DNA from: Desulfovibrio sp. 86
Lineage (GTDB): Bacteria > Desulfobacterota > Desulfovibrionia > Desulfovibrionales > Desulfovibrionaceae
Direction of reading: 5' to 3'
Length of the DNA: 64,000 nucleotides
NCBI RefSeq assembly: GCF_902702915.1
Contig: NZ_LR738849.1
Location: 682,001 to 746,000, forward strand
Position numbers and translations under genes: made by a program. The notes under the pieces were generated by a model, which was not told the DNA's origin, did no database searches, and worked only from the letters and a program-made list of their open reading frames with translations. Of this stretch, positions 40,744-48,538 are shown piece by piece. Positions within the stretch are counted from its first letter, which is position 1; each line of letters opens with the position of its first letter.

Positions 40744-41487
40744 CTACTTGGAGGCGCCCATCCACTTTTCAAGCAGTTTGGCTTCAACGCCGGAAGCCTT
40801 CACTGCCTTGATGCCCTTGTTCAGCTTTTCAACAAGGTCCTTGCGGCCCTTGCGCACGGTGAAGCCGTAGTATTCCTTCTCGTCGGTCTTGTACGAAAGG
40901 TTCAGCTTGCCGGCGGTATCGGCCTTCTTGTTGGCATAGTACATGGCAACAGGGTCATCGCAGATGACGGCGTCAATGCGTCCGCCGAGCATGTCCTGAA
41001 TGGCCAGGCCCACATCGTCGTATTCCTTGAGATCCACGGGCACGCCGGACTTGCGCACGACAAACACGCCGGTGGTGCCTATCTGGCCGCCGACCTTCTT
41101 GCCCTTGAGGTCTTCAAGGCTCTTGATGTTCTTGCCGGCGGGCAGCACAACCGCCTGCGCCACTTCATAGTAAGGATCGGAGAAGTCGAACTGCTTCTGG
41201 CGTTCGGGCGTAATGGTGGTGGCAGCGGCCACGATGTCGTACTGGCCGGTGGCCACACCGCCGAAGATACCGTCCCATGCAATATTGCGCACATCAACTT
41301 CAAATCCGGCAGCCTTGCCGACTTCAGTGATGAAGTCCACGTCAAAGCCCACGGGTTGCTTGTTTTCATCAAGATATTCCATGGGGGGCCAGGTGCAGTC
41401 TGTGGCCACAATGTATTTTTCGGCGGCCACGGCCTGACCGCAAAGCAGGGTCAGGGTCAGCAGGGCAAGAGTAAGACGACGGATCAT
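40744..41487 (-). CDS. Amino acid ABC transporter substrate-binding protein 1
   Basis: 247 residues, periplasmic. Signal LTLALLTLTLLCGQAVAA. SBP family 3 motifs: DCTWPPMEYLDENKQPVGFD (about 30-49), DVRNIAWDGIFGGVATGQYD, and ITPERQKQFDFSDPYYE (about 92-108). Ligand-contact residues D/R in these motifs fit a polar amino acid. Strong ribosome site AAGGAGGTTTC. Paralogue of the next gene; a 73-base stretch (40823-40895) is identical in both. Confidence 0.94.
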   Translation of the reverse strand: MIRRLTLALLTLTLLCGQAVAAEKYIVATDCTWPPMEYLDENKQPVGFDVDFITEVGKAAGFEVDVRNIAWDGIFGGVATGQYDIVAAATTITPERQKQFDFSDPYYEVAQAVVLPAGKNIKSLEDLKGKKVGGQIGTTGVFVVRKSGVPVDLKEYDDVGLAIQDMLGGRIDAVICDDPVAMYYANKKADTAGKLNLSYKTDEKEYYGFTVRKGRKDLVEKLNKGIKAVKASGVEAKLLEKWMGASK

Positions 41488-41548
41488 GAAACCTCCTTAA
41501 CGTGCGGCAAAACGTTGCTGGTGGATATCAGCAGCGCTTTCTAACGGG

Positions 41549-42292
41549 CTAGTTGGATTTGCCCATCCATTTTTCAATAATTTTGGCTTCTTCGCCAGAC
41601 GCCTTCACCTGCTTGATGCCCTTGTTGAGCTTTTCAACAAGGTCCTTGCGGCCCTTGCGCACGGTGAAGCCGTAGTATTCCTTCTCGTCGGTCTTGTACG
41701 TAAGGTTCAGCTTGCCAGCGGTGTCAGCCTTTTTGTTGGCATAGTACATGGCCACGGGATCATCACAGATGACGGCGTCAATGCGATTGTTCATGAGATC
41801 CTGCATGGCCAGACCCACATCGTCATATTCTTTGATGTCAGCGCCCACGTTGGCCTTGCGCAGCACAAAGATGCCGGTGGTGCCTATCTGACCGCCGACC
41901 TTTTTGCCCTTGAGATCGGCAAGGCTCTTGACGCTCTTGCCTTCGGGCACGACCACGGCCTGCACCACTTCATAGTACGGGTCGGTAAAGTCAAACTGCT
42001 TCTGGCGCTCGGGCGTAATGGTGACGGAAGAGGCCACAACATCATACTGGCCAGTGGTTATGCCGCTGAAGATGCCGTCCCAGGCCACGTTGCGGATCTC
42101 CATGTCCAACCCTATTGCCTTGCCAATGGCATGCAGGTAGTCGGTGGAGTACCCTTCGGGTTTCTTGTTGGCATCAAGCATTTCCATCGGCGGCCAGGTG
42201 CAGTCGCTGGCGACTATGATTTTTTCAGCCGCCAAGGCGGGACTGCACATAAGAACGAGACCAATCATGGCGAGGGCAATTCGGCGAAGCAT
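41549..42292 (-). CDS. Amino acid ABC transporter substrate-binding protein 2
   Basis: 247 residues, same length as its neighbour. Signal IALAMIGLVLMCSPALAA. DCTWPPMEMLDANKKPEGYS and ITPERQKQFDFTDPYYE align with copy 1 but the N-lobe is more diverged (STDYLHAIGKAIGLDMEIRN). ATG 42292 follows AGGAGG; the frame to 42424 has no support. First gene of the four-gene transport operon. The two proteins may bind different amino acids and share one permease. Confidence 0.94.
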   Translation of the reverse strand: MLRRIALAMIGLVLMCSPALAAEKIIVASDCTWPPMEMLDANKKPEGYSTDYLHAIGKAIGLDMEIRNVAWDGIFSGITTGQYDVVASSVTITPERQKQFDFTDPYYEVVQAVVVPEGKSVKSLADLKGKKVGGQIGTTGIFVLRKANVGADIKEYDDVGLAMQDLMNNRIDAVICDDPVAMYYANKKADTAGKLNLTYKTDEKEYYGFTVRKGRKDLVEKLNKGIKQVKASGEEAKIIEKWMGKSN

Positions 42293-42528
42293 GGGACCTC
42301 CTAAAATGGTTTCCTTCAAAGCCCGCCGCCCACGGCGTCTGTGGGGGGACGCCAGCTCCGCAATACCGCTGATGCGGCAAACAGACCGTGATTGGACCGT
42401 TTTTACCGGAATGCGCAGTGCCACCGGTACGGGGCGGGCAGCCAGAAAAGAGCGTGTTCTTCTTTAGCGTTGGGCGCGCCCTGCGTCAAGCACAGGGGTT
42501 GCCAAAAAGCGGTAGGGCAAGACTGCGC

Positions 42529-43245
42529 CTACCACGTATTGCCAGAGGTGGGATCGGTATTTTCCGGCCCGTCCAATGGGATATCCTCATGTCGGGGGCC
42601 GTAGCCATTGCCCTCCACCGCGTCAATTTTCCGGGCATGCGGCAAGGCATTGGGAACCGATTTTCCGGCAGCGTACACCGCTTCGCCGTCAAGATCATCA
42701 CGGTCGTCACGCAGGGCCTGCTGCAAAAACCAGTCTTCACGGATGCGCCAGGACGCGGCGGCCGTATACGCCGGAGAGGAGTACCCCACCGAAAGCACCA
42801 GCGTGCGGCGGGCATGCTCCTGAAGGCGGATAAGCAGGGGCGTAAAATCGGCATCCCCTGAAAGGATGATAAATTCGTCAAACTTGGTTGAGTGTGAAAG
42901 ATCATCCATGCAGTCCATGACCAGATGGATGTCCGTGCTGGTTTTGCCCCGCGACGTGAGCGGCGGGCAGTCCACCACCTGAAAGGCGCTGCGGATGAAG
43001 AAATTGCGAAATTCCTGATACCGCTGCGGATTAAGATAGCACATGCGTTTCAGAATGCGACGGCGTACGCCTTCACCATAAAGAATGCGCAAAGCGTGAT
43101 TTTCTATCCAGCGCACCCAGCGATAGGGCGCGGAACCAAAAGCCCGAGCGGCTTCGGGATCAATTTCAAGAAATCGGGTAAAAATATTGTCGAAATCAAC
43201 ATAAAGAGCGCTGTAAACCTCATCAAATCCTGTAAATCGTGCCAT
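42529..43245 (-). CDS. NYN (PIN-like) domain protein
   Basis: 238 residues. NYN nuclease-like core: SALYVDFDNIFTRF (about 12-25, first Asp pair), KTSTDIHLVMDCMDDL (about 100-115) and EFIILSGDADFTPLLIRL (about 123-140). The acidic residues form a Mg site as in LabA/NYN RNases. The last ~60 residues (DRDDLDGEAVYAAGK onward) are polar and probably disordered. ATG 43245 follows GAGG. Its promoter has a palindrome at the start of transcription. RNA target unknown. Confidence 0.88.
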   Translation of the reverse strand: MARFTGFDEVYSALYVDFDNIFTRFLEIDPEAARAFGSAPYRWVRWIENHALRILYGEGVRRRILKRMCYLNPQRYQEFRNFFIRSAFQVVDCPPLTSRGKTSTDIHLVMDCMDDLSHSTKFDEFIILSGDADFTPLLIRLQEHARRTLVLSVGYSSPAYTAAASWRIREDWFLQQALRDDRDDLDGEAVYAAGKSVPNALPHARKIDAVEGNGYGPRHEDIPLDGPENTDPTSGNTW

Positions 43246-43258
43246 GGTGTCCTCATAG

Positions 43259-43306
43259 TAAGCTAACGAATTAGCTTAGTATATTTTGCCTGCCATCAGA
43301 TGGCAA
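43259..43306 (-). promoter_or_regulatory. Promoter of the NYN gene with operator-like inverted repeat
   Basis: TTGCCA (43301-43306) and TATACT (43278-43283) on the minus strand, 17 bases apart. Just downstream, taagctaa / ttagctta (43259-43278) forms an 8-bp inverted repeat over the expected transcription start, where a repressor could sit; as RNA it would be a 5' hairpin. Confidence 0.7.
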
Positions 43307-43320
43307 GGTTTTTGCCCCAC

Positions 43321-43349
43321 TTGAATTGCCTGGGCTCACGAGCTATTAT
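43321..43349 (+). promoter_or_regulatory. Promoter of the O-antigen ligase gene
   Basis: TTGAAT (43321-43326) and TATTAT (43344-43349), 17 bases apart, back to back with the NYN promoter. Transcription would start near 43356, so the ATG at 43355 would be leaderless; this favours the GTG at 43397. Confidence 0.6.
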
Positions 43350-43396
43350 AATAAATGGATTACAAGCTTATACCAATTTTTCGGTATGGAGGGACA

Positions 43397-44746
43397 GTGT
43401 ATAACTTGCTGGAATACGGCAAAGCCCGTCTGGCCGCCCTTCGTGGGCAGGCAGAGGCTTTCCGGCAATCCCCCCCGGCCGAGCGCTGGTTTTCCTGCCT
43501 GTTCTGGTCCTTCTGGATCTCTCTGGTCACGTTTCCCATGGGCTACGCTATCCGGGACGTCATGCCCGTGGTCTGCCTGGTTTTTCTTGCCCTCTACTAC
43601 CGTCACAACTGGCAGGGCAGCGTGCTGCGTCGGCTCGGCGCATGGCCGCTCTTTGTCTGCTTCGGGCTTATGGTTATTATTGGCGTCGTCTTTTCCGGCA
43701 ACGTGGGTTCTTCACTGCTGCATGCCGGTTCCGGCCTGAACAAGGGTTTTATTCTGCCCTTTATCGCCATGGAGTGCGTGCGCAATGAAAAAGACCTGCT
43801 CCGGCTGGTGTGGGCCAGTGTTCTGGCCGTGTTCTGGCAGGGGCTGGACGGCATATGTCAGGCCCTGACCGGCAAAGATTTTCTTATGGGCTACCCGCCA
43901 AGCAGCGGACGCCTCACAGGCAGCTTTGACGACTATGAGGTGGGCAACTATATTGCCCTGGCCCTGATTCCCGCCTTCAGTCTGTGGTACGTTTTACGCC
44001 AGTATTTCTCACGTCTGCCCACGCTGCTGCTCTGTGCGGCAACCCTGTGGCCCGCGTTTTTTCTGCTCGCGGGCGCGGCCAGCCGCAGCGGCGCGCTGGC
44101 CATCGCAGCGGCCCTGGGCCTGTGGTGTTTGCTGGCAGGCACGGGCAGCCGGGTGAAAAGCCTGCTCTTCGCCGTTGCGGCCCTTTTACTGATTCTTCTG
44201 GCCCAGGGCCGCGCCCGCATGGACGAAGTGTTGGATGACGGCAGATGGAGCCTGTGGAAGATGGGGTGGCGCATCTTTCTTGAACACCCGTGGTTCGGGT
44301 CCGGAGCCGGACAGTACAATACAGCCTTTCGTGCCCTTGGCCTCTCACCGGAAAAAGATCTTATCACTATCAGCCATCCGCACAACCTCTACCTTGACAT
44401 GCTGTATGCGCACGGTCTGGTGGGCTTCACGTTCGGCATGATCTTTCTGCTGGGCTTCAGCTGGTGGGGCTATCAACACATCCGGCCGCAGCTTCTGGCC
44501 GAGCGCTCTTACGGAAGAACGGGCATCTACTGGCACATGACGGCATGGTTCTGGATAGGCTTTGTGGCGTGGCTGTTTAACGGCATCTTTGGGCACGATT
44601 TCTATCGCGTCTGGTGGCTGGCCCTTGCCATGGGGCATCTGGGCGTCATGATAGGCGCGGTCATCAATGGCCCGGCAGCAGAAAATGCGGCCCGGCCAGC
44701 GCCCGTCGAAACAGTGAACAAGGCCGGAGCCCCGCCACAAGCGTGA
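43397..44746 (+). CDS. O-antigen ligase family membrane protein (WaaL/Wzy-like)
   Basis: 449 residues, about 11-12 membrane helices. The Wzy_C region has AGAASRSGALAIAAALGLWC and, after a helix, the large periplasmic loop with GWRIFLEHPWFGSGAGQYNT and ITISHPHNLYLDMLYAHGLVG, including the conserved SHPHN...L and RSG(A) elements of ligases. GTG 43397 has GGAGGG four bases before; ATG 43355 adds 14 residues and is the alternative. Would attach O-antigen to lipid A core or polymerise it. Divergent from the NYN gene; no glycosyltransferases nearby. Confidence 0.88.
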   Translation: MYNLLEYGKARLAALRGQAEAFRQSPPAERWFSCLFWSFWISLVTFPMGYAIRDVMPVVCLVFLALYYRHNWQGSVLRRLGAWPLFVCFGLMVIIGVVFSGNVGSSLLHAGSGLNKGFILPFIAMECVRNEKDLLRLVWASVLAVFWQGLDGICQALTGKDFLMGYPPSSGRLTGSFDDYEVGNYIALALIPAFSLWYVLRQYFSRLPTLLLCAATLWPAFFLLAGAASRSGALAIAAALGLWCLLAGTGSRVKSLLFAVAALLLILLAQGRARMDEVLDDGRWSLWKMGWRIFLEHPWFGSGAGQYNTAFRALGLSPEKDLITISHPHNLYLDMLYAHGLVGFTFGMIFLLGFSWWGYQHIRPQLLAERSYGRTGIYWHMTAWFWIGFVAWLFNGIFGHDFYRVWWLALAMGHLGVMIGAVINGPAAENAARPAPVETVNKAGAPPQA

Positions 44747-44778
44747 GGCCAAGTAACGCGCCGCTCGCATAAAACACT

Positions 44779-44816
44779 GCGGGGCCGGAACACGGGTTCC
44801 GGCCCCGCTTCTTTTT
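44779..44816 (+). terminator. Terminator after the O-antigen ligase gene
   Basis: gcggggccggaac pairs with gttccggccccgc (loop acgg), then ttcttttt. It lies 33 bases after the stop. Confidence 0.93.
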
Positions 44817-44951
44817 CGATCATGCTGCGGAGGACTTGGCCAGGCATGGAGCTACCCTGATCCATTGCCAGGGCATCAAAAAAACAGACCATGGCGCGCT
44901 GCGCAAAGCACTCCCTGCGTAACGCGCAAGCAAGGCTGCGCCTGACAACAA

Positions 44952-45758
44952 TCACTCTCCGACAAATTCGTCGGCAGCGGGAGGCGTTCCCTCACCGGCA
45001 TTCCTGTTGGCGCGCAACAGCGCCATGGCCTCGTCCTTGGTGATGATGCGGCCCCTACACCGCGCATTCTGGAGCGCGTTTTCCGGGCAGTAACCCATCT
45101 GCACGCAATTGGGGCCAGCACCGGCAAAAAGGTCGGGGGCAGCCTTGCGGCACAGGTTCAGCATCTGCCACGCAAGATGCCTGATCTCGTACTGGGCGTT
45201 GCGACAACAGCGGATGGAAAACCAGTCCAGCAGGGCGTGGGCGTTCATGCCCACGATGGCTTTGAATTCCGTGGCCTGGGGTTTCAGATAGCGCAGATCT
45301 TCTTCGGGCAGCCCGGCGTCGAGTCCGGCATCATACCACTGGCGGCCCAGATCGGCCAGATCGCGCCCGCTCAGATTGACTGTGCCGCCGTCAGGCAGGG
45401 TCACCTGCGCGGTAAACTCCGCCGCGTTGCGCGGATACACCACTGAATAGCGGCGGTTACCGCCCAGTTCCGCCCGGCCGGATTTGATAAGATAGGAGGC
45501 CAGGCGCTTGCGCACAAGCTGGGTTTCGGTAACGCGCGAATATCCCTCAAGGCCGAAGATGAAAAAATCAAATTCCAGTGCGGCCCGGTGCCCGGAAGAC
45601 AGGATATTCTCAACGATTTTCTTGGAATAGGGCGAGGCCACTATGTCCTCAAGTTCACGCTCGCTGCGCACAAAGCGGGCTGCGATATCCGTATAGATTT
45701 TTCCGCCGCCAGCCAGTAGCACCACTTTGCCGTTGCCAGTAAATTTTTCGTCCAGCAT
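44952..45758 (-). CDS. thyX: FAD-dependent thymidylate synthase
   Basis: 268 residues. Makes dTMP from dUMP with methylene-THF and FAD. Matching regions: SSGHRAALEFDFFIFGLEGYS near 55-75, QLVRKRLASYLIKSGR near 82-97 at the place of the ThyX signature, and FSIRCCRNAQYEIRHLAWQM near 180-199 followed by AGPNCVQMGYCPE. The usual RHRxxS reads RKRLAS here. ATG 45758 with GGGAGG just upstream; the longer frame to 45866 is unsupported. No thyA in the window. Confidence 0.85.
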   Translation of the reverse strand: MLDEKFTGNGKVVLLAGGGKIYTDIAARFVRSERELEDIVASPYSKKIVENILSSGHRAALEFDFFIFGLEGYSRVTETQLVRKRLASYLIKSGRAELGGNRRYSVVYPRNAAEFTAQVTLPDGGTVNLSGRDLADLGRQWYDAGLDAGLPEEDLRYLKPQATEFKAIVGMNAHALLDWFSIRCCRNAQYEIRHLAWQMLNLCRKAAPDLFAGAGPNCVQMGYCPENALQNARCRGRIITKDEAMALLRANRNAGEGTPPAADEFVGE

Positions 45759-46053
45759 TACACCTCCCTGGCGCGGACTACCGCTGCCCTGACAAGCATA
45801 TGCGAAACGGCATTCAGCAGCAAGACCAGCGCTCAAAATCACAAACCCGTAACGCTTGCGCTCCAAAGGCGCAACACGTCAGCGCCAGTGCATATCTTGA
45901 CACAGCAGGCCCAAAAAGCCAGAGTGAGAACCGTTTTCCGACGTTTACCGTTTTCGGGACAAGCACCTGCCGTGCCCGGCAGGCTGCCCTTCTGCGACCA
46001 TTGCCCCGACTGCGGCACAATGGCAGAGACACAGCACTACGTACCCATGAGCT
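45759..46053. other. Non-coding region between thyX and type-3 copy D
   Basis: No gene seen. A TTGACA at about 45897 points toward trpB but lacks a good -10. The stretch should hold the divergent thyX and trpB promoters. Confidence 0.5.
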
Positions 46054-46211
46054 TTAGGGAAACGCTGATGTATTCCGTTCGGCGGACTTGCGTCACTTTT
46101 TCTGAAACAGTCGAGGACGGAAGAGTCCACCCCTGCTTCAAGAAAAGATCGCGCCTTGCCAAACGAAACAACTGCGCGTTTCCAAGAAGTTCTTTAATCA
46201 GTGTTTTCTTA
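46054..46211. repeat. Type-3 inverted-repeat element, copy D (inverted)
   Basis: 158 bases from ttagggaaacgctgatg to tcagtgttttctta, opposite orientation to B and C. It ends three bases before the trpB ribosome site (agcaaggag), so trpB transcription or its leader runs through or starts in the element. Confidence 0.93.
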
Positions 46212-46227
46212 GCAGCAAGGAGATTAC

Positions 46228-47439
46228 ATGAGCCAGCATTCCGCCCCACATGGCAAACCTGACAGCAGCGGTTTTTTCGGCGCTTACGGCGGCCAGTTTG
46301 TTCCTGATTCCGTCAAGGCCCGCCTGGACGAGCTGACTGCGGCCATGGAGGCTGCCCTGGCCGATCCCGGATTTTTGCGCGAACTGGACGACCTTTTTCT
46401 TCATTACACAGGCCGCCCCAGCCCGGTTTTTCACTGCGCCAACCTGAGCCGCACGCTTGGCGGCGCGCAGATATGGCTTAAACGCGAAGACCTCAACCAT
46501 CTTGGCGCGCACAAAATCAACAATACCCTTGGGCAGTGCCTGCTGGCCAAAAGAATGGGAAAAACGCGCGTCATCGCCGAAACCGGCGCGGGGCAGCATG
46601 GCGTGGCCACTGCGGCCACCGCGGCCCTGATGGGGCTCAAGTGCACCATCTGCATGGGCGAAGTGGACATGGAACGCCAGCGCCTCAACGTCATCCGCAT
46701 GCGCATGCTCGGAGCCGAAGTGGTGGCCGCCACGTCAGGACAGCGCACCCTCAAGGAAGCCGTGGACGAAGCTCTGGGGCTGTGGGTGGCTGACGACGAA
46801 ATGTTCTACGTGCTCGGCTCGGCCGTGGGTCCGCACCCCTATCCGTTTATGGTGCGGCAGTTCCAGGCCATAGTGGGCAGTGAAGCCCGCGCCCAGATGC
46901 TTGAAGCCAGCGGGCGCCTGCCTGACGTTGTCCTGGCCTGCGTGGGCGGCGGCTCCAACGCCATCGGCATTTTTTCCGGCTTTCTGGACGATGCGGACGT
47001 GCGTCTTATGGGCGTGGAACCCGGCGGGCGCGGCAAGGAATACGGCCAGCACGCCGCTTCGCTCTGCCTTGGCGAGCCTGGAGTGCTGCACGGTTTCAAC
47101 TCCTATATGCTCAAGGACGAAAAGGGCGATGCCGCTGCGGTATACTCCATCTCCGCCGGGCTGGACTACCCGTCCGTGGGGCCGGAGCATTCCATGCTCA
47201 AGGACGCGGGACGCGCCGAATACGTCAGCATTGCGGACAAGGAAGCCCTGGACGCCTTCTTTGCCCTGTCCAGGAATGAAGGCATCATTCCCGCGCTTGA
47301 GTCCTCGCACGCCCTGGCCCAGGCCATGAAGATGGCTCCTGCCCTGCCCGACACCGCCGTACTGCTGGTCAACCTGTCTGGCCGTGGCGATAAGGACGTG
47401 GCCCAGGTAGCCGAAATGATGGAAAAAGGCGAAATATAA
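46228..47439 (+). CDS. trpB: Tryptophan synthase beta chain
   Basis: 403 residues, normal TrpB1 length. Joins indole and serine with PLP. LNHLGAHKINNTLGQCLLAK (about 90-109) holds the PLP lysine; AETGAGQHGVATA and VGGGSNAIGIF (about 238-248) bind substrate and phosphate. Ribosome site AAGGAG six bases before ATG 46228. No trpA or other trp gene adjoins it, unusual for TrpB1; a second copy in a trp operon elsewhere is possible. Confidence 0.95.
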   Translation: MSQHSAPHGKPDSSGFFGAYGGQFVPDSVKARLDELTAAMEAALADPGFLRELDDLFLHYTGRPSPVFHCANLSRTLGGAQIWLKREDLNHLGAHKINNTLGQCLLAKRMGKTRVIAETGAGQHGVATAATAALMGLKCTICMGEVDMERQRLNVIRMRMLGAEVVAATSGQRTLKEAVDEALGLWVADDEMFYVLGSAVGPHPYPFMVRQFQAIVGSEARAQMLEASGRLPDVVLACVGGGSNAIGIFSGFLDDADVRLMGVEPGGRGKEYGQHAASLCLGEPGVLHGFNSYMLKDEKGDAAAVYSISAGLDYPSVGPEHSMLKDAGRAEYVSIADKEALDAFFALSRNEGIIPALESSHALAQAMKMAPALPDTAVLLVNLSGRGDKDVAQVAEMMEKGEI

Positions 47440-47474
47440 GTCCTGATTTCTCCAAGGGCACAGGCCCATAACGC

Positions 47475-47505
47475 AAAAGCCCCCGTCCACCGGACGGGGG
47501 CTTTT
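47475..47505 (+). terminator. Terminator after trpB
   Basis: aaaagcccccgtcc pairs with ggacgggggctttt (loop acc), 36 bases after the stop. Ends in cttttgc. Confidence 0.92.
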
Positions 47506-47611
47506 GCTGGCCTTTTGGCGGGCACACGCCTGAGGCTTATGGGCTGAAACACCTGAACAAAGGGACAGCCCAATGTGAACTATACGCGGCAATGTTACGG
47601 GCACGACACGC

Positions 47612-47666
47612 ACGCGTCTGCGCCGCAGCCGCCAGAACGGTTTCAACGTGAAGCCGCCCTGCTCTG
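47612..47666. repeat. Type-4 repeat, diverged copy 3
   Basis: gcgtctgcgccgcagccgcc followed by agaacggtttcaacgtgaag and ctgctctgata. It matches the order of motifs at 21997-22035 with several changes. It ends near the 3' end of the YbjQ-like gene. Confidence 0.5.
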
Positions 47667-47674
47667 ATACTTTT

Positions 47675-48097
47675 TTATATCACTTCATTGAGCGCCGAAA
47701 GCTGTTCCTGCGCCCTGAATTTGTGCTGCAACATGATGGGCAGCGCTTCCGGATCAGCGGGGTCATATTCAAACATGACCGCCGTGCCAAAGCAGGAAAA
47801 ATACTTGCTGCCGTCCGGGTGAAAGGCCACGTTTTCATTGTAGCCCACGATGGCCTGCGCGCCTTTGTTCATGGCGCGCGCCGCCATGCCGAAAAAAGCT
47901 TCCTCGGAATCAAAACCCCGGCAGCACACGAGCCCCAGCACCTTGGCAATACGCCGCCCTTCCACCTGATGCGTGGTCACCACGGGGAATCGCCCGGCCA
48001 GAAACACTTCACGGATGCGCGCGGTGGCGTCTGACACACGCGCCTGCTTTTCAGCTTTGCGAGCCTTTTTTTCCTGACCACCGAGTAAAAAAAACAT
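47675..48097 (-). CDS. YbjQ-like heavy-metal-binding domain protein
   Basis: 140 residues. A charged N-terminal helix (EKKARKAEKQARVSDATARI) is followed by a YbjQ/UPF0145-like domain: FPVVTTHQVEGRRIAKVLGLVCCRG near 36-60, AMNKGAQAIVGYNENVAF near 75-92 and FGTAVMFEYD. A CC pair (LVCCRG) might bind metal. Ribosome site GGAGG six bases before ATG 48097. Function of the family is unknown; stands alone. Confidence 0.8.
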   Translation of the reverse strand: MFFLLGGQEKKARKAEKQARVSDATARIREVFLAGRFPVVTTHQVEGRRIAKVLGLVCCRGFDSEEAFFGMAARAMNKGAQAIVGYNENVAFHPDGSKYFSCFGTAVMFEYDPADPEALPIMLQHKFRAQEQLSALNEVI

Positions 48098-48331
48098 GCC
48101 GGACCTCCAGAAACAATGGGATGCACAATGATGACGCTGTCGTGCTCTTTGTTTGCAAAGGCCTTGCCAATAAATTTTTATCCTTTTATTTCATAAAATT
48201 ATGCGGTCTTGACACCTCATTGTCAGACCATTGACGGCAGTGTCTGCCCATATTCATTCCCTGCAAACGCTCTGGGGGTTTCCGTCCTGCCCGGCAGCAA
48301 AGGCGCTACCCTGTCCGGCACATATGCCCGT
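48098..48331. other. Non-coding upstream region of the YbjQ-like gene
   Basis: AT-rich at 48160-48215, where a promoter for the minus-strand gene would lie. No gene seen in the 441-base gap 48098-48538, which also holds the inverted repeat and type-1 copy h listed separately. Confidence 0.5.
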
Positions 48332-48368
48332 AAACGCGTAAACCCGCCAATGGCGGGTTTACGCGTTT
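48332..48368. repeat. 18-bp perfect inverted repeat
   Basis: aaacgcgtaaacccgcca and its exact complement around one base. Not followed by a long T-run, and neither neighbour ends close by (YbjQ-like start is 270 bases away, lon end 170 bases), so it is not an obvious terminator. Confidence 0.85.
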
Positions 48369-48427
48369 GTAGTATTGTTTGTCGCTAAAATAGTTACCCT
48401 TTTTCAACGGTAACATTCCTAACTTAC

Positions 48428-48527
48428 AATAAAAGTTTTAGGGGGTGGGGGCGTGGGGGAGGGACCCTTTTGCAAAAGGGTCCCTCCCCCACAAAGTATT
48501 TCACCCCTCCCCACAAAGTATTTCAAC
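48428..48527 (+). repeat. Type-1 dispersed hairpin repeat, copy h, with duplicated tail
   Basis: caataaaagttttagggggt, hairpin, then the tail ccccacaaagtatttca twice. It ends 11 bases from the lon stop, at the lon 3' end. Confidence 0.95.
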
Positions 48528-48538
48528 ATCCCCCTGCT

